Source: an uncultured Eubacterium sp.
GTDB taxonomy: Bacteria > Bacillota > Clostridia > Lachnospirales > Lachnospiraceae
Reading direction: 5' to 3'
DNA length: 45,235 nt
Assembly: GCA_947385775.1 (NCBI GenBank)
Contig: CANDMI010000026.1
Location: 1 to 45,235 of the forward strand
Part shown: positions 16,059 through 24,562 of the stretch, piece by piece
Numbering within the stretch: position 1 is the first letter of the stretch
Layout: each line of letters opens with the position of its first letter
Position numbers and translations under genes: made by a program
Notes under the pieces: model-generated
Databases searched by the model: none
Told to the model about the DNA's origin: nothing
Seen by the model: only the letters and a program-made list of their open reading frames with translations

Positions 16059-17351
16059 TTACAGGGCAAGCTCCTGTTTTTGGATTTCATTTAATACGGT
16101 TTTCTGATATTCCTGCTCCAACGCATAGGCGTCCTGATAGGAGGATGCGTCAAAGGACGCAAACAGGTTAGGATCTTTTTTTGTGTCTTGTATATTCGCC
16201 GCCATATCTTTGGCGGCTCTTGCCGCAAAAACCAGGCTTTCTAACAGCGAATTGCTGGCAAGGCGGTTTTTGCCATGCACGCCGTTGCAGGCGGTTTCGC
16301 CAATGGCGTAAAGCTGTGACATAGAGGTGCGGCTGTCATGGTCTACTTTTATGCCGCCCATAAAATAATGCTGGGCGGGAACGACCGGAATGCACTCCTT
16401 TGTTACATCATATCCCATAGAAGCGCAGTACGCAACTATATTTGGAAAATGACGCTTTAACTCGTCTGCCGGGATCGTGCGTAAATCTTCCCATACATGG
16501 TCTGTCTCATCTTTTTTCATCTGCGCGAATATGGCCGCAGTCAGCTGATCCCTTGGCAGCAGCTCGTTGACAAAGCGGCGCATATTTTTATCGTATAGCT
16601 TCGCGCCTTCGCCGCGCACTGATTCCGAAATTAAAAAGCTGCGCTCCTCACTGTTTGGAGAATAAAAGGTAGTCGGGTGGATCTGCACATAATCCATGTT
16701 TTTTAGCGCTACGCCATGTTTTTTTGCGATTGCAAGCGCGTCTCCGGTCAGATGGCGGAAATTTGTGGAATGTCGGTATAATCCGCCGATGCCGCCGCAC
16801 GCCAGCGCCGTATAGGACGCTTCGAGCGCGCAGACAGAGCCGTCCGCCTTTCGAAGCACAGCGCCATAGCAGGCGTTGTTTTTGCTTAGGATGTCAATTA
16901 GGGTTGTATATTCAAGCAGCCTGATATTGGGCGAGCGCTGCGCCTGCGCAAGCAGCCTGCTTGTGATTTCTTTTCCGGTGACATCCTTATGAAACAGGAT
17001 GCGGCTTTTGGAATGGGCGCCCTCTTTTGTAAAAGCAAGATTTCCAAGATCATCCCGCTGGAACTGTACGCCGTATTCTAAAAGGTCTTTTATTACCTTT
17101 TGCGAGGAGCGGATCATAATATCCACAGACCTGGCATCGTTTTCATAATGCCCGGCGCGCATGGTATCCTCAAAATAGCTGTCGTAATCGTCCTTTTCCC
17201 GAAGCATACAGATGCCGCCCTGGGCGAGGAACGAATCGCTGCTTTTTAAATCGGATTTTGTAAGGATCGTAACCTGCATGTTTTTCGGAAGCTGCAATGC
17301 GCAATATAAGCCGCTGCAACCGGCGCCGGCGATTAAAATATCTGTTTTCAT
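16059..17351 (-). CDS. nadB: L-aspartate oxidase
   Basis: FAD enzyme of 430 aa that oxidises L-aspartate to iminoaspartate, the first step of de novo NAD synthesis. In anaerobes fumarate or another acceptor replaces oxygen. The dinucleotide fold is at the N-terminus (DILIAGAGCSGLYCAL); SFLAQGGI, the HxxR-type segment and VPAQHYFMGGIKVD, then GETACNGVHGKNRLASNSLLE are typical of the succinate dehydrogenase/aspartate oxidase family. I use the ATG at 17351 (MKTDIL), which begins the FAD fold; a longer in-frame reading to 17435 would run into the promoter region. First gene of nadB-nadC-niaR. Confidence 0.95.
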   Translation of the reverse strand: MKTDILIAGAGCSGLYCALQLPKNMQVTILTKSDLKSSDSFLAQGGICMLREKDDYDSYFEDTMRAGHYENDARSVDIMIRSSQKVIKDLLEYGVQFQRDDLGNLAFTKEGAHSKSRILFHKDVTGKEITSRLLAQAQRSPNIRLLEYTTLIDILSKNNACYGAVLRKADGSVCALEASYTALACGGIGGLYRHSTNFRHLTGDALAIAKKHGVALKNMDYVQIHPTTFYSPNSEERSFLISESVRGEGAKLYDKNMRRFVNELLPRDQLTAAIFAQMKKDETDHVWEDLRTIPADELKRHFPNIVAYCASMGYDVTKECIPVVPAQHYFMGGIKVDHDSRTSMSQLYAIGETACNGVHGKNRLASNSLLESLVFAARAAKDMAANIQDTKKDPNLFASFDASSYQDAYALEQEYQKTVLNEIQKQELAL

Positions 17352-17425
17352 TTTTATTCTCTTTTCTGGCTTTGAACTTAGAGCGTGTTTGAAAAATACT
17401 CTTGTATAGATTGTTATTGATAACG

Positions 17426-17454
17426 AGTCTAACACATTTTCTGCTATCTGACAA
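17426..17454 (-). promoter_or_regulatory. Promoter of nadBC-niaR
   Basis: On the minus strand TTGTCA (17449-17454) and TAGACT (17426-17431) are separated by 17 nt. The -35 is embedded in the putative NiaR palindrome. Confidence 0.75.
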
Positions 17455-17461
17455 GACAGAT
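17446..17461. promoter_or_regulatory. Candidate NiaR operator
   Basis: ATCTG-ACAAGA-CAGAT is a perfect 5-bp inverted repeat with 6-nt spacer, lying between the divergent nadB and nadA promoters and covering the nadB -35. GACAAGACAGATGTC resembles NiaR sites as I recall them from Firmicutes. Assignment rests on location plus linkage to niaR. Confidence 0.6.
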
Positions 17462-17488
17462 GTCATGATAAATATATTTACATATATA

Positions 17489-17517
17489 TTGACAGGGAAT
17501 GGCAGGTTTTATATAAT
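17489..17517 (+). promoter_or_regulatory. Consensus promoter of nadA
   Basis: Perfect TTGACA (17489-17494) and perfect TATAAT (17512-17517) with the optimal 17-nt spacer. This is the best sigma-A promoter in the window, which implies strong synthesis unless repressed. Confidence 0.9.
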
Positions 17518-17551
17518 CAGTGCAGATAAAAAACCAGGGAGGAGAATCGGG

Positions 17552-18475
17552 ATGTATACGACAAAGACGCTTCAGGATGAGATCATAAGGTTGAAAAAAG
17601 AAAAGGATGTTTGTATTTTAGCGCATGCGTACCAAAGCCAGGATATCTGGGAGGTGGCGGATTACATAGGGGACTCTTACGGCCTGGGCTTAGAGGCCGC
17701 AAAAGCAAAACAGAATATAGTTTTGATGTGCGGGGTGCGGTTTATGGCGGAAACGGTCAAGATCATTTCGCCGGAAAAAAAGGTGCTTTTGTCTCATCCG
17801 ATGGCAGGCTGTGGGATGGCAGAGCAGATGGATTTTCAGGCGTTGCTGGAATTAAAAAAAGCATATCCAGACTATACGGTAGCCGCTTATATCAATACGA
17901 CGGCAAAGCTGAAAACCCTGTGCGATGTCTGTGTGACCTCGTCTTCTGCCGTAAAGATCATCCAAAGTCTGGAAAATCCAAATATTTTGTTTATTCCGGA
18001 TTGTAATCTGGGAGCATGGGTGCAAAGCCAGGTTCCGGAAAAAAATATAAAGCTGGTGCAGGGCGGCTGTCCGGTTCATAAGCTTATTACAGCTTTGGAT
18101 GTGGAACGCGCGCGAAGCGTTCATCCAAAAGCGAAGCTGCTGGTTCATCCAGAATGTCCGAAAGAGGTTTTTTCCAGGGCGGATTATGTCGGCAGCACAA
18201 CCGGGATTATAAAATACGCAAAGGAAAGCGATGCGCGGGAATTTGTGATAGGAACGGACAGCAGCATCGTAGAGCACTTGCAGTTTGCATGTCCGCAGAA
18301 AAAATTTTATTACCTGTCAAAGGCATGCAGCTGCAACGATATGAGGCTTACGACGCTGATGGATGTATATCGCTGCGTCAAGGGCGATGGAGGGGAGGAG
18401 ATTTTGCTGGAGGAGGAAACGCTTTGCCTTGCAAAGCGCTGTGTGCAAAAGATGATGGAGTTAGAGAGCGTCTGA
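17552..18475 (+). CDS. nadA: Quinolinate synthase A
   Basis: Iron-sulfur enzyme of 307 aa that condenses iminoaspartate with dihydroxyacetone phosphate to quinolinate. Three Cys ligands of the 4Fe-4S cluster are expected in MCGVRFMAE, GGCPVH/HPECP and SCNDM regions, all present; substrate-binding segments AHAYQSQDIWEVADYIGDSY, INTTAKLKTL and VTSSSAV are also seen. AGGGAGGA precedes the ATG at 17552; the reading frame extends upstream to 17402, but the promoter at 17489-17517 excludes that. It is split from nadB and transcribed divergently, whereas many Clostridia keep nadABC together. The 3' end carries a 20-bp duplication. Confidence 0.96.
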   Translation: MYTTKTLQDEIIRLKKEKDVCILAHAYQSQDIWEVADYIGDSYGLGLEAAKAKQNIVLMCGVRFMAETVKIISPEKKVLLSHPMAGCGMAEQMDFQALLELKKAYPDYTVAAYINTTAKLKTLCDVCVTSSSAVKIIQSLENPNILFIPDCNLGAWVQSQVPEKNIKLVQGGCPVHKLITALDVERARSVHPKAKLLVHPECPKEVFSRADYVGSTTGIIKYAKESDAREFVIGTDSSIVEHLQFACPQKKFYYLSKACSCNDMRLTTLMDVYRCVKGDGGEEILLEEETLCLAKRCVQKMMELESV

Positions 18476-18493
18476 TGGAATTAGAGAGCGCCT
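18454..18493 (+). repeat. 20-bp tandem duplication at the end of nadA
   Basis: GATGGAGTTAGAGAGCGTCT (18454-18473) is followed by GATGGAATTAGAGAGCGCCT (18474-18493), two differences in 20 bp. The unit is not a multiple of three; the nadA stop codon lies across the junction, so the second copy is non-coding. Confidence 0.9.
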
Positions 18494-18566
18494 GATGCGT
18501 GAAAATCATTTGTGAAGTTCATTTTCATGACCGGCGCTCATTTCACCATCTTTTGACGACTGCTGC

Positions 18567-19955
18567 TTATTCCCGTCCTTCCGGCAAAGGCTTGATGATA
18601 TTGTTGTAGATGCGTATCAGGCAAACGGCGGACACGGCTAAGGACATGCCCTCCGCGATGGGAAATGACCACCAGACTGCATTCAGCCCGCCGATTTTTG
18701 CAAGGATCCACGCCGCAGGAACCAGGACGACGAGCTGCCTCATAATGGAAACGATCATGCTGTATACAGCTTTTCCCAAAGCCTGGAACACTGTGCCTGC
18801 GATAATGCAAAACCATGCGATCAAAAAGTGCACGCCAATGATCCTTAATGCAAGACAGCCCATTTGAAGCATTTCCGGCGAAGCGTCAAACATTTTTAGC
18901 AGCACGTGCGGAACCAGCTCAAATCCGGCAAAGCCAAACAAAAGCAGGGCGAATGCGATGCCCATACTAAGCTTTATCGTTTTTATCATCCGTTTGCGCT
19001 GCTTTGCGCCATAGCTGTAGGCAATGATCGGGGTGATCCCGTTATTTAACCCAAAGACCGGCATAAAAAAGAAGCTTTGGAGCTTAAAATAAACGCCGAA
19101 TACGGCTGTCGCCGTGGAGGAAAAATCAATCAGGATCTTATTCATACAGTAGGTCATAATAGAGCCGATCGACTGCATGATAATGGAAGGAATGCCGACG
19201 GCATAAATTTCCAACATTAACATGCCATTTAAATGAAAGCCTTTTAGGGACAGATTGATTTCATGGTTGTATTTTTTGTTGCAGATAAAAGCGACGGCAG
19301 CCGCAACGCACTGACCGATCACAGTAGCGGCGGCTGCGCCCGCAACTCCCATCTTTGGCAGTCCCAGCAGTCCAAAAATAAGGATCGGGTCTAAAATAAT
19401 GTTTGTAACGGCCCCGGACAGTTGGGATATCATACTGTAAACGGTTTTGCCGGTAGAGGTAAGAAGCCGTTCAAAGAAGAACTGCCCAAATATTCCCATA
19501 GAAAAAATCATGACAATGCTTAAATACTGTACGCCCATATCAAAAATGGCTGGCGAGCTTCCTTTCAGCTGGCTTCCGTAAAAGGGCTTTACGATGGTAA
19601 ACCCCAGCGCGAGGAAAAGAAGGTAGCTCATGATATAAAGAAAGCCACCGTTTAGCGCGGATTCGTTTGCTCGTTTAAAATTCTTTTCCCCAAGGGATTT
19701 GGAAAGAATCGCGTTAATGCCGACTCCGGTGCCCGCGCCGACCGCGATCACAAGCGTCTGCAACGGAAACGCCAAGGATACCGCCGTTAACGCGTCCTCC
19801 GATACCCGCGCTACAAAAATACTGTCCACGATATTATAAAGCGCCTGCACCAGCATGGACACCATCATTGGAAAAGACATGTTCCATACCAGTTTGTTGA
19901 CAGGCATCGTGCCCATTTTGTTTTCTGATATATTTTCAGAATGATTGCTGTTCAT
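18567..19955 (-). CDS. MATE family efflux transporter
   Basis: Multidrug/toxic-compound exporter of 462 aa with about 12 membrane segments in two homologous halves. The start of each half shows the family pattern (NKLVWNMSFPMMVSMLVQALYNIVDSIF; LEIYAVGIPSIIMQSIGSIM). MATE proteins use Na+ or H+ gradients to export cationic drugs or metabolites. GAGGTG lies just before the ATG. It starts only 30 nt after the recX stop on the same strand, so it may be carried on the recA-recX transcript and be raised by DNA damage. Substrate unknown. Confidence 0.93.
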   Translation of the reverse strand: MNSNHSENISENKMGTMPVNKLVWNMSFPMMVSMLVQALYNIVDSIFVARVSEDALTAVSLAFPLQTLVIAVGAGTGVGINAILSKSLGEKNFKRANESALNGGFLYIMSYLLFLALGFTIVKPFYGSQLKGSSPAIFDMGVQYLSIVMIFSMGIFGQFFFERLLTSTGKTVYSMISQLSGAVTNIILDPILIFGLLGLPKMGVAGAAAATVIGQCVAAAVAFICNKKYNHEINLSLKGFHLNGMLMLEIYAVGIPSIIMQSIGSIMTYCMNKILIDFSSTATAVFGVYFKLQSFFFMPVFGLNNGITPIIAYSYGAKQRKRMIKTIKLSMGIAFALLLFGFAGFELVPHVLLKMFDASPEMLQMGCLALRIIGVHFLIAWFCIIAGTVFQALGKAVYSMIVSIMRQLVVLVPAAWILAKIGGLNAVWWSFPIAEGMSLAVSAVCLIRIYNNIIKPLPEGRE

Positions 19956-19985
19956 TTTTCACCTCTTATGTAATTTTACTGCCTT

Positions 19986-20576
19986 TTAGAGAGACCGCAT
20001 GATATCTTCATATAAAAATCCTCTTGCCATTAAAAACCGATACATTTTCTGCTTTTCCTGTATGGAGGCGCGCTCTTTGTCGTAATTCTTTTTTTCCAGC
20101 AGTATTTGGATCAGTTCCTCTGGCGCGGTTTCGTTTTCTTCGTCCAGCGCGATCTCGATCAATTCTTTTGCGATCCCTCTGGACAAAAGCTCCTGGCGAA
20201 GCCGAAGGGAGCTTTTTTTCTGCTGGTTTAGCCGGACATAGGCGCGCGCGTAGCGTTCGTCGTCGATATAATGGTAGGATTTCACATAGGAAACCGCGTT
20301 TTCGATCAGCTCTTTTGGATACTCGTTTTGCTCCAGTTTTTTTCGCAGCTCTTCCTCGGTGCGGTCTTTTTTTTCCAAAAGATGCATGGCGCGTTTTATG
20401 ACGCGCTTTCCGACAATGTCATAATAAATGCGGCGGTACTCCTCCTCGTCTAACTGCATTTGGCTTTCCAGCGCCAGCTTTTTTACTTCTCCTTTATATA
20501 GGAGGAAAGGCTTCGCGTTGTCAAAGCAGATTTTTACTTTTCCTTTTTCGACTGGCTCGATATTTGTAATAATCAT
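19986..20576 (-). CDS. recX: Regulatory protein RecX
   Basis: Protein of 196 aa that modulates RecA filaments. It is made of three-helix RecX repeats; recognisable parts are KRAMHLLEKKDRTEEELRKK, YIDDERYARAYVRL and SSLRLRQELLSRGI. An N-terminal extension of about 60 residues, common in Firmicutes, precedes them. I use the ATG at 20576 (MIITNIEP); an ATG at 20597 inside the recA 3' end is also in frame. It starts 4 nt after the recA stop, so the two are co-transcribed under the SOS box. Confidence 0.9.
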   Translation of the reverse strand: MIITNIEPVEKGKVKICFDNAKPFLLYKGEVKKLALESQMQLDEEEYRRIYYDIVGKRVIKRAMHLLEKKDRTEEELRKKLEQNEYPKELIENAVSYVKSYHYIDDERYARAYVRLNQQKKSSLRLRQELLSRGIAKELIEIALDEENETAPEELIQILLEKKNYDKERASIQEKQKMYRFLMARGFLYEDIMRSL

Positions 20577-20580
20577 AAGT

Positions 20581-21837
20581 TTAGCTATCTTTCCCATCGT
20601 CTGCGTTGGAAGCTTTTCGCGCATTTACGGCCTTGTCGGAAGGCTGCGGTTCTATATCGAAAGCTTCCTTTGCAGGATCGTCTGCTTCGGATTTATTTGT
20701 TTGCGTTTTGACGGCTTCCGTTTTCGTTGCGTTATCTTTTTTTTGCGCTTCTTCCTTTTCTTCCTGGAGCAGTTTTTCAAAATGCGCGCGTACTTTTTGG
20801 TCGATTTCCTCACGAATCTCTGGACGGTCGCGCAGCAGCTGCTTTGCGTTTTCACGTCCCTGCCCGATCTTTTCACCCTCATATGCGTACCATGCGCCGG
20901 ATTTGCTTACAATGCCAATGTTTGCGGCAATATCCAAAATATCGCCCTCTCTGGATATCCCTTCGCCATATACGATGTCAAATTCCGCTTCTTTAAACGG
21001 CGGCGCGATTTTATTTTTTACGACCTTTACCCGGGTGCGGTTGCCGACGATCACGCCGCCCTGCTTTAGCACATCGATTTTACGGACATCCAAACGGACA
21101 GAGGAGTAAAACTTCAAAGCGCGACCGCCAGTCGTTGTCTCTGGATTGCCAAACATAATGCCGATCTTTTCCCGAAGCTGGTTGATAAAGATTACAATGC
21201 AGTCGGTTTTGCTGATAATGCCGATCAGCTTTCGAAGCCCCTGGGACATCAGTCGCGCTTGCAGACCTACGTGGGAATCTCCCATATCCCCGTCAATCTC
21301 CGCTTTTGGCACAAGCGCGGCGACGGAATCGACGATCACGATATCCACAGCGCCGGAGCGCACCATCATCTCGGTAATCTCTAACGCCTGTTCGCCGTTA
21401 TCTGGCTGGGATATGTAAAGGTCGTCTATATTCACGCCTATTTTACGCGCGTAGGAAGGGTCTAAGGCATGCTCTGCGTCAATAAATGCCGCGATGCCGC
21501 CCGCTTTTTGCACCTCCGCCACGACATGTAAGGCGACTGTAGTTTTCCCGCTGGATTCCGGCCCGTATATCTCTATGATCCTTCCCTTTGGAAGCCCGCC
21601 AAGCCCAAGCGCAAGGTCCAGGCTAAGAGAGCCGGTAGGCACGGTGTCTACGTTCATATTATTTGTCGGGTCCCCAAGCCTCATGATCGAGCCTGCCCCA
21701 TACTGCTTTTCTATCTGAAAAACAGCGGCGTCCAGAGCCTTTAATTTTTCTTCTTTTGCGCTTAGGGGCGTTTTTGAGTCTTTTGCGTTTTTTGCGTCTT
21801 TTATATCTTTTGATATGCCTTTTGATTCTTTTGCCAT
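20581..21837 (-). CDS. recA: Recombinase RecA
   Basis: ATP-dependent DNA strand-exchange protein and coprotease for LexA, 418 aa. Walker [10 protein letters not shown] is at residues 92-100; VIVDSVAAL (Walker B), the L1/L2 loops ([28 protein letters not shown]) and [16 protein letters not shown] are intact. It is longer than the usual about 350 aa at both ends: a Lys/Asp-rich N-terminal tail of about 25 residues and a low-complexity Glu/Lys/Ala tail of about 60 residues. AAAGGAG precedes the ATG. First gene of recA-recX(-MATE). Confidence 0.98.
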   Translation of the reverse strand: MAKESKGISKDIKDAKNAKDSKTPLSAKEEKLKALDAAVFQIEKQYGAGSIMRLGDPTNNMNVDTVPTGSLSLDLALGLGGLPKGRIIEIYGPESSGKTTVALHVVAEVQKAGGIAAFIDAEHALDPSYARKIGVNIDDLYISQPDNGEQALEITEMMVRSGAVDIVIVDSVAALVPKAEIDGDMGDSHVGLQARLMSQGLRKLIGIISKTDCIVIFINQLREKIGIMFGNPETTTGGRALKFYSSVRLDVRKIDVLKQGGVIVGNRTRVKVVKNKIAPPFKEAEFDIVYGEGISREGDILDIAANIGIVSKSGAWYAYEGEKIGQGRENAKQLLRDRPEIREEIDQKVRAHFEKLLQEEKEEAQKKDNATKTEAVKTQTNKSEADDPAKEAFDIEPQPSDKAVNARKASNADDGKDS

Positions 21838-21852
21838 ACGTATTCTCCTTTA

Positions 21853-21866
21853 CGAACTTGCGTTCG
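21853..21866. promoter_or_regulatory. SOS box (LexA site) of recA
   Basis: CGAACGCAAGTTCG (minus strand) matches the Gram-positive LexA consensus CGAACRNRYGTTYG at all but one position. It lies just downstream of the predicted transcription start and just upstream of the ribosome site, where bound LexA would block early elongation. Confidence 0.9.
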
Positions 21867-21879
21867 GTTTTCTGCTAAC

Positions 21880-21908
21880 ATCATAATATAAAATCAAAAC
21901 TATGTCAA
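21880..21908 (-). promoter_or_regulatory. Promoter of recA-recX
   Basis: On the minus strand, TTGACA (21903-21908) and TATGAT (21880-21885) with a 17-nt spacer. From here to about 22100 the intergenic DNA is AT-rich without further recognisable features. Confidence 0.85.
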
Positions 21909-22100
21909 TGGGGTTTTGGCATTTTGGCTTTTAAGTGTCAATGGAATTAGGGATTGTGACAGGGAACGGGATAGGTATTGCTGCAATTATTATAATAAGA
22001 GCCTTGAAATACTGGAAACGCTGAAAATAAGTCTTTGCCAGATTCTTCTATTATAAAGAGTGGGATGAAATCCGTCAAGCGGTTTTACGAAAAATAACAG

Positions 22101-22129
22101 TTGTGAACGTATTTTTTTTGTATTATAAT
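22101..22129 (+). promoter_or_regulatory. Promoter of the binding-protein/two-component cassette
   Basis: TTGTGA (22101-22106) and TATAAT (22124-22129) with a 17-nt spacer containing a run of eight T. Leader of about 55 nt before the GTG start at 22189. Confidence 0.75.
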
Positions 22130-22188
22130 TAATCCAAACAGGATTTTATGCCGTTTGTAAAATCAATAAATGACAGGAAGGCGGGACG

Positions 22189-23193
22189 GTGCGTTTGTTC
22201 CGAAATAAATTTCAAGATCAAAGTAAAAGTTTTCATAAAATGTTTTGGACTGCGCTTTTTTTATTCAATGTCGGCGCATGTATTTTGCTGTTCTTTTTTT
22301 TGCGGGCAAAAAAAGATTATTCTGTAAATCAAAAGGAACATTGCCATTTTATCGGCGCGAGCTATATGACGATGAACAATGAATTTTATAAAATCATCAG
22401 CGAAGAGATCAACGCCAGGGTGGAAGCGGAGGGGGATAAGCTGATGCTAAGGGACCCGGCGTTAGACGCTTCCAGGCAAAACAGGCAGATCTTGGATATG
22501 CTTGCGATGGGCATTGACGCGCTTATCGTAACGCCTGTGGAATGGGAAAGCCTTACGGACACGCTAAGGCAGGCAAAGGAGCGGGGCGTGTTAACGATCG
22601 TTGTGGATACGAAAGTCCAGGGCGGCGATCTGGCGGACTGTACGATCACTTCGGATAATTATGGAGCGGGGCGTTTGGTTGGAGAGTATTTTGCAAAAAA
22701 ACATAACAAAGCGAAGCTTTTGATCATGACCCATGAGAGCGCAAAGTCCGGGAAGGACAGGGTGCGGGGGTTTTTGGACGCGATCGCGGGAAAGGAAGGC
22801 ATACGCGTCGTAAAAAAAATTGAATGCAAAGGGCAGCTGGAGATCGCGATGCCAAAGCTTTTGGAGACGATCGACGATGGGGTGGAGTTTGACAATATTT
22901 TTTGCTTAAATGATCTGGCAAGCGTCGGAGTGGTCGCCGCTTTGGATGAAAACGACCAGGCGGGCAGGGTCGGGGTGTATGGCGTGGACGCTTCGCCTGA
23001 CGCAAAGGCGCTGATTAAAGAAGGAATCATGGAAGCGTCTGCGGCGCAGTTTCCGTCTGAAATCGGAAAAGAGGCCGCGGACGCGGTCTATCGGCTGTTT
23101 GCGAAAAAGAACGTGGAAAAAGATATTTTGATCCCGGTGGAATTGATCACACAGGAAAATGTTGAAAAATTTGGCGCTGACCGCTGGCAGTAG
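22189..23193 (+). CDS. Membrane-anchored RbsB-like sugar-binding protein (sensor component)
   Basis: Periplasmic-binding-protein type I fold, 334 aa, similar to ribose/xylose-binding proteins. A single N-terminal membrane helix (FWTALFLFNVGACILLFFFL) without lipobox Cys indicates an uncleaved anchor. The ligand fold shows FIGASYMTMNNEF, IDALIVTPVEW, RGVLTIVVDTKV, TSDNYGAGRLVGEYF and YGVDASPDAKALIKEG. No permease or ATPase genes follow; instead a histidine kinase starts 28 nt after the stop. XylFII, which works with LytS/YesN in other Clostridia, is a precedent for such a protein acting as co-sensor. GTG start with AGGAAGG upstream. Confidence 0.8.
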   Translation: MRLFRNKFQDQSKSFHKMFWTALFLFNVGACILLFFFLRAKKDYSVNQKEHCHFIGASYMTMNNEFYKIISEEINARVEAEGDKLMLRDPALDASRQNRQILDMLAMGIDALIVTPVEWESLTDTLRQAKERGVLTIVVDTKVQGGDLADCTITSDNYGAGRLVGEYFAKKHNKAKLLIMTHESAKSGKDRVRGFLDAIAGKEGIRVVKKIECKGQLEIAMPKLLETIDDGVEFDNIFCLNDLASVGVVAALDENDQAGRVGVYGVDASPDAKALIKEGIMEASAAQFPSEIGKEAADAVYRLFAKKNVEKDILIPVELITQENVEKFGADRWQ

Positions 23194-23221
23194 CCGGACA
23201 AAAGGAAATGGGGAAAATAAA

Positions 23222-24562
23222 GTGGATGAAAGCCGCTCTTCCAGTTATGTTTTCGTAATTATGAAAAACTTGAATTTCATCATAATCTTGTATTTAACGA
23301 CGCTGATGGCGCACAGCCTGTATGGGCATATTCAGGAAAATACGGCGCAGGATTTTCTGTCTTTCATAGACAGCCTGCCAGTGGCCCCTTGGAAGCTTCC
23401 GGTTGTGGCGGTGGGCCTGTATGGGTGTATGCTGCTGCTTTTAGAGTTGCAGGAGCTTGGAAGGATGGGAATGGTTTTAAAGGCGGCGGCGCTGCTGCTT
23501 TTTGGCTTTTGCATCAGCTATCTGACAGGATTTAGCTATACGGGCGTGATCCTTTTGATCTTTGCGGACACCATGCAGTATATCCGGGGATCAAAATGGA
23601 GGTTTACGCTGACGGCGGTCGTAGGGGCCGTATATTTGTTAATCGATAGCAACGTGTTTTCTGTTTCTTATAAGGTCACGCCTTTGAGCGTGTATCTGGA
23701 ATATTACAAAAAAGACGCCCAGTCTGTTTTGATCGGCGTTCGCAATGTGCTTGATTCTTTAAATTTTGTTGTATTCCTCGTCTACATGGTGCTGCTGATA
23801 CGTATGCAGATGGGAGAAAAGGAGCGGATCTTAAGCCTGAATGAAAAGCTCAACGAGGCAAATGAGGAATTAAGGCAGGCCAATTGCAGGCTGGAGCAGT
23901 ATGCGAGAGAATCGGTGGAAGCGGCGGAAACAAGGGAGCGAAACCGCCTTGCGATGGAAATCCACGATACGCTGGGGCATGCCTTAACAGGCATCATTAC
24001 AGGGATCGAAGCCTGCACCGTGCTTATGGACGCTGCTCCGGAGGCTACAAAGGTGCAGTTAAAAGCCATCGCGGAGGTGGCAAGGCAGGGGGTGACGGAT
24101 GTGCGCCGCTCCATCAAGGCGCTTCGGCCGGACGTGCTGGAAAAAATGGACCTGGAAAAGGCGCTGACACAGATGATGGATGAAATGCGAAGCTCGACCA
24201 ATGTAGAGATCCAGTATGAATGCAGGACGGGTTTGCGTGTTTTTAATGAAGATGAAGAGAATGTGATCTATCGGGTCGTGCAGGAATCTATCACAAACGC
24301 GATCCGCCATGGAAGGGCGGATAAAATCCGCGTCTGCTTAGAGCGGGAATACAATATGCTTAGCATCCGCGTGGAGGATAACGGCAGAGGGTGTAGCGAC
24401 ATTCAAAAGGGATTTGGGCTGCATCATATGGAAGAGCGGCTTAGCATGCTGCAAGGAAGCTTAAGGTATTTTAGTGAAAACGGGTTTACGGTAGAAGCGC
24501 AGATCCCGATACGGTGGGGTGCGGAGGAAAAAGAAAATGATCAAACTGTTGATTGCGGATGA
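23222..24562 (+). CDS. NarL-type sensor histidine kinase (HisKA_3)
   Basis: Integral membrane kinase of about 446 aa. Several N-terminal membrane helices span the first 200 residues, then a coiled coil (LNEKLNEANEELRQANCRLEQ), the phosphoacceptor box ERNRLAMEIHDTLGHALTGI with its His, and the HATPase domain (VVQESITNAIRHG; VEDNGRGC; GFGLHHMEERL). This is the NarX/DesK/LiaS class. I prefer the GTG at 23222, with GGGGA 7 nt upstream; the ATG at 23261 lacks a ribosome site. There is no sizeable extracellular sensor domain, so input probably comes from the anchored binding proteins encoded on either side. Overlaps the response regulator by 26 nt. Confidence 0.88.
   Translation: MDESRSSSYVFVIMKNLNFIIILYLTTLMAHSLYGHIQENTAQDFLSFIDSLPVAPWKLPVVAVGLYGCMLLLLELQELGRMGMVLKAAALLLFGFCISYLTGFSYTGVILLIFADTMQYIRGSKWRFTLTAVVGAVYLLIDSNVFSVSYKVTPLSVYLEYYKKDAQSVLIGVRNVLDSLNFVVFLVYMVLLIRMQMGEKERILSLNEKLNEANEELRQANCRLEQYARESVEAAETRERNRLAMEIHDTLGHALTGIITGIEACTVLMDAAPEATKVQLKAIAEVARQGVTDVRRSIKALRPDVLEKMDLEKALTQMMDEMRSSTNVEIQYECRTGLRVFNEDEENVIYRVVQESITNAIRHGRADKIRVCLEREYNMLSIRVEDNGRGCSDIQKGFGLHHMEERLSMLQGSLRYFSENGFTVEAQIPIRWGAEEKENDQTVDCG

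Noticed and set aside
20428-21109. Long plus-strand open frames opposite recA and recX
   Set aside because: Antisense shadows of well-supported genes, hydrophobic low-complexity products, no ribosome sites.
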